Assembly: GCA_035550315.1 (NCBI GenBank)
Contig: DASZPL010000122.1
Coordinates: 1-7,024, forward strand
Source: DASZPL01 sp035550315
Lineage (GTDB): Bacteria; Actinomycetota; Actinomycetes; JAFAQI01
Direction: 5' to 3'
DNA length: 7,024 bases
Position 1 is the first letter of the stretch, and every line of letters starts with the position of its first letter. A model generated the notes under the pieces. It did not search any database and had not been told where the DNA came from. It worked only from the letters and a program-made list of their open reading frames with translations. The position numbers were made by a program, and so were the translations under genes. Of the stretch, positions 4,720 through 7,024 are shown in pieces.

Positions 4720-6654
4720 GAACGGCGCCAGCGACGACGCGTCGGCCAGCGCGCCCTTCGACACCGCGCGGTCGACCGGCGTCCCGGCGAGGATCCGCTT
4801 CACGGGCACCTCGCACTTCTTGCCGTTGATCGTCCGGGGCACGACCGGCACGGCGAGGACCTCGTCGGGGACGTGCCGCGGCGACAGCTGTGACCGGGTG
4901 ACGCGCCGGATCTCGGCCGTGAGCTCCGCCAGGTCCGCGCCGTCGCCGGGCACGACGAAGAGCAACAGCTTGCCCTCGGTGCCCGCCGCCGAGGTGTCGA
5001 TGACGAGCGAGTCGGCCACGCCGGGCAGCGCCTCGACGACCCGGTAGAACTCCGACGTGCCCATCCGCACCCCGCCGCGGTTGAGCGTCGAGTCACTGCG
5101 GCCGTAGATCACGCACGAGCCGTCGGCGGCGAACTTCACCCAGTCGCCGTGCCGCCACACGCCGGGGTAGGTCTCGTAGTACGCCTCGCGCAACCTCGAG
5201 CCGTCGTCGTCGTTCCAGAACCCGACCGGCATCGACGGCATCGGCGCGGTGATGACGAGCTCTCCCACCTCGTCGACGACCTCGTTGCCGGCTTCGTCGA
5301 AGGCCGCCACCGCGCAGCCGAGCAGCCGGGCCGGGATCACCCCGGCGCGGACCGGCAGGCTGGGCGCGCCGCCGACGAAGGCGGTGCAGACGTCGGTGCC
5401 GCCCGACAGCGAGGACAACATCACCTCGCCCACCGCCTCGTAGACCCAGGCGAACCCTTCGGGCGGCAGCGGCGCCCCGGTCGAGCCGACGGTGCGAAGC
5501 GCCGAGAGGTCGACCTCACGCGCCGGCGCGAGGCCCGCCTTCTGGCAGGCCTGGATGAACGGCGCGCCGAGGCCGAGACAGGTGATGGCGGCACGCTCGG
5601 CGAGCCGCCAGATCGTCATCTGGTCGGGGAAGGCCGGGTTCCCGTCGTACAGCACGATGGCCGAGCCGACCGCGAGCCCGGACACGAGCAGGTTCCACAT
5701 CATCCAGCCGGTCGTGCTGAACCAGAAGAACCGGTCGCCCGGGCCGAGGTCGAGGTGGAGGGCGAGCTGTTTGGCGTGCTCGATGAGCATCCCGCCGTGA
5801 CCGTGCAGGATCGGCTTCGGCAGACCGGTCGTGCCCGAGGAGTAAAGGACCCACAGCGGGTCCGCGAAGGCCATCGGCTCGAACGCGAGCGTCCCGCCGC
5901 AGGCCAGCAGCTCATGCCACGACGTCGCGCGGTCGAGCCGCGCAGCCGGGTCGAGGTAGGGCACCAGCACCGTCTCGCGCAACGTGGGGAGCTGGCGGCG
6001 CAGCTGCTCGACCGTCGCGGTCACGTCGAACCGCTTGCCGCCGTAGTGATAGCCGTCGACCGTGAACAACACCGCCGGCTCGATCTGGGTGAAGCGATCG
6101 GCGATCGCCGTCGGCCCGAAGTCGGGCGAGCAGCTGGACCAGATCGCACCGAGTGAGGCCGTCGCGAGCATCGCCACGAGCGCCTCGACGCCGTTCGGCA
6201 GCAGCGCGACGACGCGATCACCCTTGCCGATGCCGTGCTCGACCAGCCAGGTCCGCACCGCCGCGACCTGGGTGCGCAGCTCGCGCCACGTGAGCTGCAC
6301 CTCGCGGCCGTCCTCCCGCGCGGCGAAGACCGCCAGCGCGTCTTTCTCGACCGGAGCGAGCGGATAGAGCAGGTGCTCGGCGTAGTTGGTCCGGCCGCCG
6401 GCGAACCAGGTCGCGCCCGGCATCTGGGTGCCGTCGAGCACCGCGTCGTACGCCGTCGACCAGCGCAGGCCGAGCCAGTTGTCGAGCGCACCCCAGAAGT
6501 CGGACAGGTTGTCGACCGACCACTGATGGAGCTCGGCGTAGGAGCTGAGCTCCAGGCCGCGCTCGCTGGCCAGCCACCGCTGGAAGTCGGCCAACCGTGA
6601 GCTGCTGATCCGCTCGGCGCTGGGCGTCCAGAGCAGCTCGCCTTCGGACGTCAC
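4687..6654 (-). CDS. Acetoacetyl-CoA synthetase (acetoacetate-CoA ligase)
   Basis: The enzyme activates acetoacetate with ATP and CoA to acetoacetyl-CoA through an acyl-adenylate, in the cytosol, feeding ketone-body use, leucine breakdown or polyhydroxybutyrate metabolism. It has 655 residues, the normal length. The family-typical N-terminus ELLWTPSAERI (6-16) is followed by the ACS N-terminal region with FWGALDNWLGL (53-63). ANL motifs follow in order: A3 YSSGTTGLPKP (271-281), FFWFSTTGWMMWN (309-321), A5 SGGTD (417-421), A7 WRHGDW (500-505), A8 YGRSDSTLNRGGVRMGT (517-533) and A10 RTINGKKCEVPVKR (607-620), with Lys612 the likely catalytic lysine. PRTINGKK and the N-terminus point to acetoacetyl- rather than acetyl-CoA synthetase. 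The start is a GTG 9 bp after the ferrochelatase stop, in the same frame and without a recognisable Shine-Dalgarno, so translation is probably coupled. The 3' end overlaps the TIGR03089 gene. All catalytic motifs look intact. Confidence 0.94.
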   Translation of the reverse strand: MTSEGELLWTPSAERISSSRLADFQRWLASERGLELSSYAELHQWSVDNLSDFWGALDNWLGLRWSTAYDAVLDGTQMPGATWFAGGRTNYAEHLLYPLAPVEKDALAVFAAREDGREVQLTWRELRTQVAAVRTWLVEHGIGKGDRVVALLPNGVEALVAMLATASLGAIWSSCSPDFGPTAIADRFTQIEPAVLFTVDGYHYGGKRFDVTATVEQLRRQLPTLRETVLVPYLDPAARLDRATSWHELLACGGTLAFEPMAFADPLWVLYSSGTTGLPKPILHGHGGMLIEHAKQLALHLDLGPGDRFFWFSTTGWMMWNLLVSGLAVGSAIVLYDGNPAFPDQMTIWRLAERAAITCLGLGAPFIQACQKAGLAPAREVDLSALRTVGSTGAPLPPEGFAWVYEAVGEVMLSSLSGGTDVCTAFVGGAPSLPVRAGVIPARLLGCAVAAFDEAGNEVVDEVGELVITAPMPSMPVGFWNDDDGSRLREAYYETYPGVWRHGDWVKFAADGSCVIYGRSDSTLNRGGVRMGTSEFYRVVEALPGVADSLVIDTSAAGTEGKLLLFVVPGDGADLAELTAEIRRVTRSQLSPRHVPDEVLAVPVVPRTINGKKCEVPVKRILAGTPVDRAVSKGALADASSLAPFVELAQSREAG

Positions 6655-6663
6655 GGTCGAACG

Positions 6664-7024
6664 CTAGCGAGTCGCGACGCGGCAGCAGCCCGCCGGGCAG
6701 ACGTCGTGGGCGGGGCCGATCACCGACATCGCACGGCGAGGGGCGGCGCGGTCCAACCGCTCCTGGACCAGCTCGCGCACCATCTCGACGAACCGCGGGT
6801 CACCGGCCGGCGGCGCGGTGCGATGGAACCCGATCCCGAGCTCAGCCGCCGTCGCGGCGGCCTCCACGTCGAGGTCCCAGCGCACTTCGATGTGGTCGCT
6901 GATGAAGCCGATCGGGACGACCACGACGTCGCTCACGCCGTCAGCGGCAAGGTCACGCAGCGCATCGTTGACGTCCGGTGTGAGCCACGCCACCGACGGC
7001 GGACCACTGCGGCTGCAGTAGGCG
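6664..7024 (-). CDS. hemH: Ferrochelatase (HemH/CpfC), 5' part beyond the window
   Basis: The enzyme inserts ferrous iron into a porphyrin; in actinobacteria this is normally coproporphyrin III, giving coproheme in the coproporphyrin-dependent heme pathway. Only the last 119 residues are visible, about a third of a protein of roughly 340-380 residues. Reading inward from the window end, CSRSGPPS (3-10) followed by WLTPDVND matches the actinobacterial ferrochelatase block, and GFISDHIEVRWDLD (39-52) is the conserved late motif whose acidic residue lines the porphyrin pocket. The GTG at 6993 is internal, since SRSGPP precedes it. The C-terminus ends in CPAGCC (109-114) plus six residues. Cysteine clusters at this place are known to ligate a [2Fe-2S] cluster in several actinobacterial ferrochelatases. 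The TAG stop is 9 bp from the acetoacetyl-CoA synthetase start, suggesting one transcript. The family call is firm; substrate and cluster are inferred from the family. Confidence 0.94.
   Translation of the reverse strand, partial: AYCSRSGPPSVAWLTPDVNDALRDLAADGVSDVVVVPIGFISDHIEVRWDLDVEAAATAAELGIGFHRTAPPAGDPRFVEMVRELVQERLDRAAPRRAMSVIGPAHDVCPAGCCRVATR

Noticed and set aside
5149..6156. Plus-strand open frame of 335 residues opposite acetoacetyl-CoA synthetase
   Set aside because: Repetitive Arg/Gly/Asp composition typical of antisense GC shadow; the opposite strand encodes all ANL motifs intact.

Overview
The window is very GC-rich DNA, tightly packed, with strong third-position G/C bias and mostly GTG starts. 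The gene families point to an actinobacterium (Actinomycetota): an FbiA/FbiB-type coenzyme F420 pair, a TIGR03089 family protein, and a ferrochelatase with an actinobacterial-type cysteine-rich tail. The exact genus cannot be read from the sequence. There are six protein genes, two of them cut by the window edges. I see no tRNA, rRNA, CRISPR array, insertion sequence or prophage gene.

Layout. Positions 1-1791 (+) hold the 3' part of cofD/fbiA and a complete cofE/fbiB-type gene, overlapping by ATGA. Positions 1797-4008 (-) hold a two-gene operon: a GT4-type glycosyltransferase followed after 13 bp by a sugar-1-phosphate nucleotidylyltransferase (mannose-1-phosphate guanylyltransferase-like), which runs tail-to-tail into cofE with a 5-bp gap. 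Positions 4009-4110 form a short divergent control region. Positions 4111-4713 (+) hold a TIGR03089 family protein. Positions 4687-6654 (-) hold acetoacetyl-CoA synthetase, convergent with and overlapping the TIGR03089 gene by 27 bp. Positions 6664-7024 (-) hold the 3' end of ferrochelatase, whose stop lies 9 bp before the acetoacetyl-CoA synthetase start. No gene-free stretch exceeds about 100 bp.

How the genes work together. CofD and CofE are successive steps of F420 assembly: transfer of the phospho-lactyl/enolpyruvyl moiety to Fo, then addition of glutamate. The glycosyltransferase and nucleotidylyltransferase probably belong to envelope glycan or glycolipid synthesis, one making an NDP-sugar (likely GDP-mannose) and the other using a nucleotide sugar. 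From memory, the neighbourhood resembles the Mycobacterium tuberculosis Rv3261-Rv3268 region (fbiA, fbiB, manB, wbbL, rmlD, LCP protein, TIGR03089 protein), but a GT4 enzyme sits where wbbL/rmlD/LCP would be. The acetoacetyl-CoA synthetase and ferrochelatase genes look like ordinary metabolic genes sharing a transcript by proximity.

No clearly new system is visible. The point most worth checking is the CofE protein, which lacks the C-terminal flavin reductase domain of mycobacterial FbiB and carries a short unrecognised tail of about 85 residues instead.
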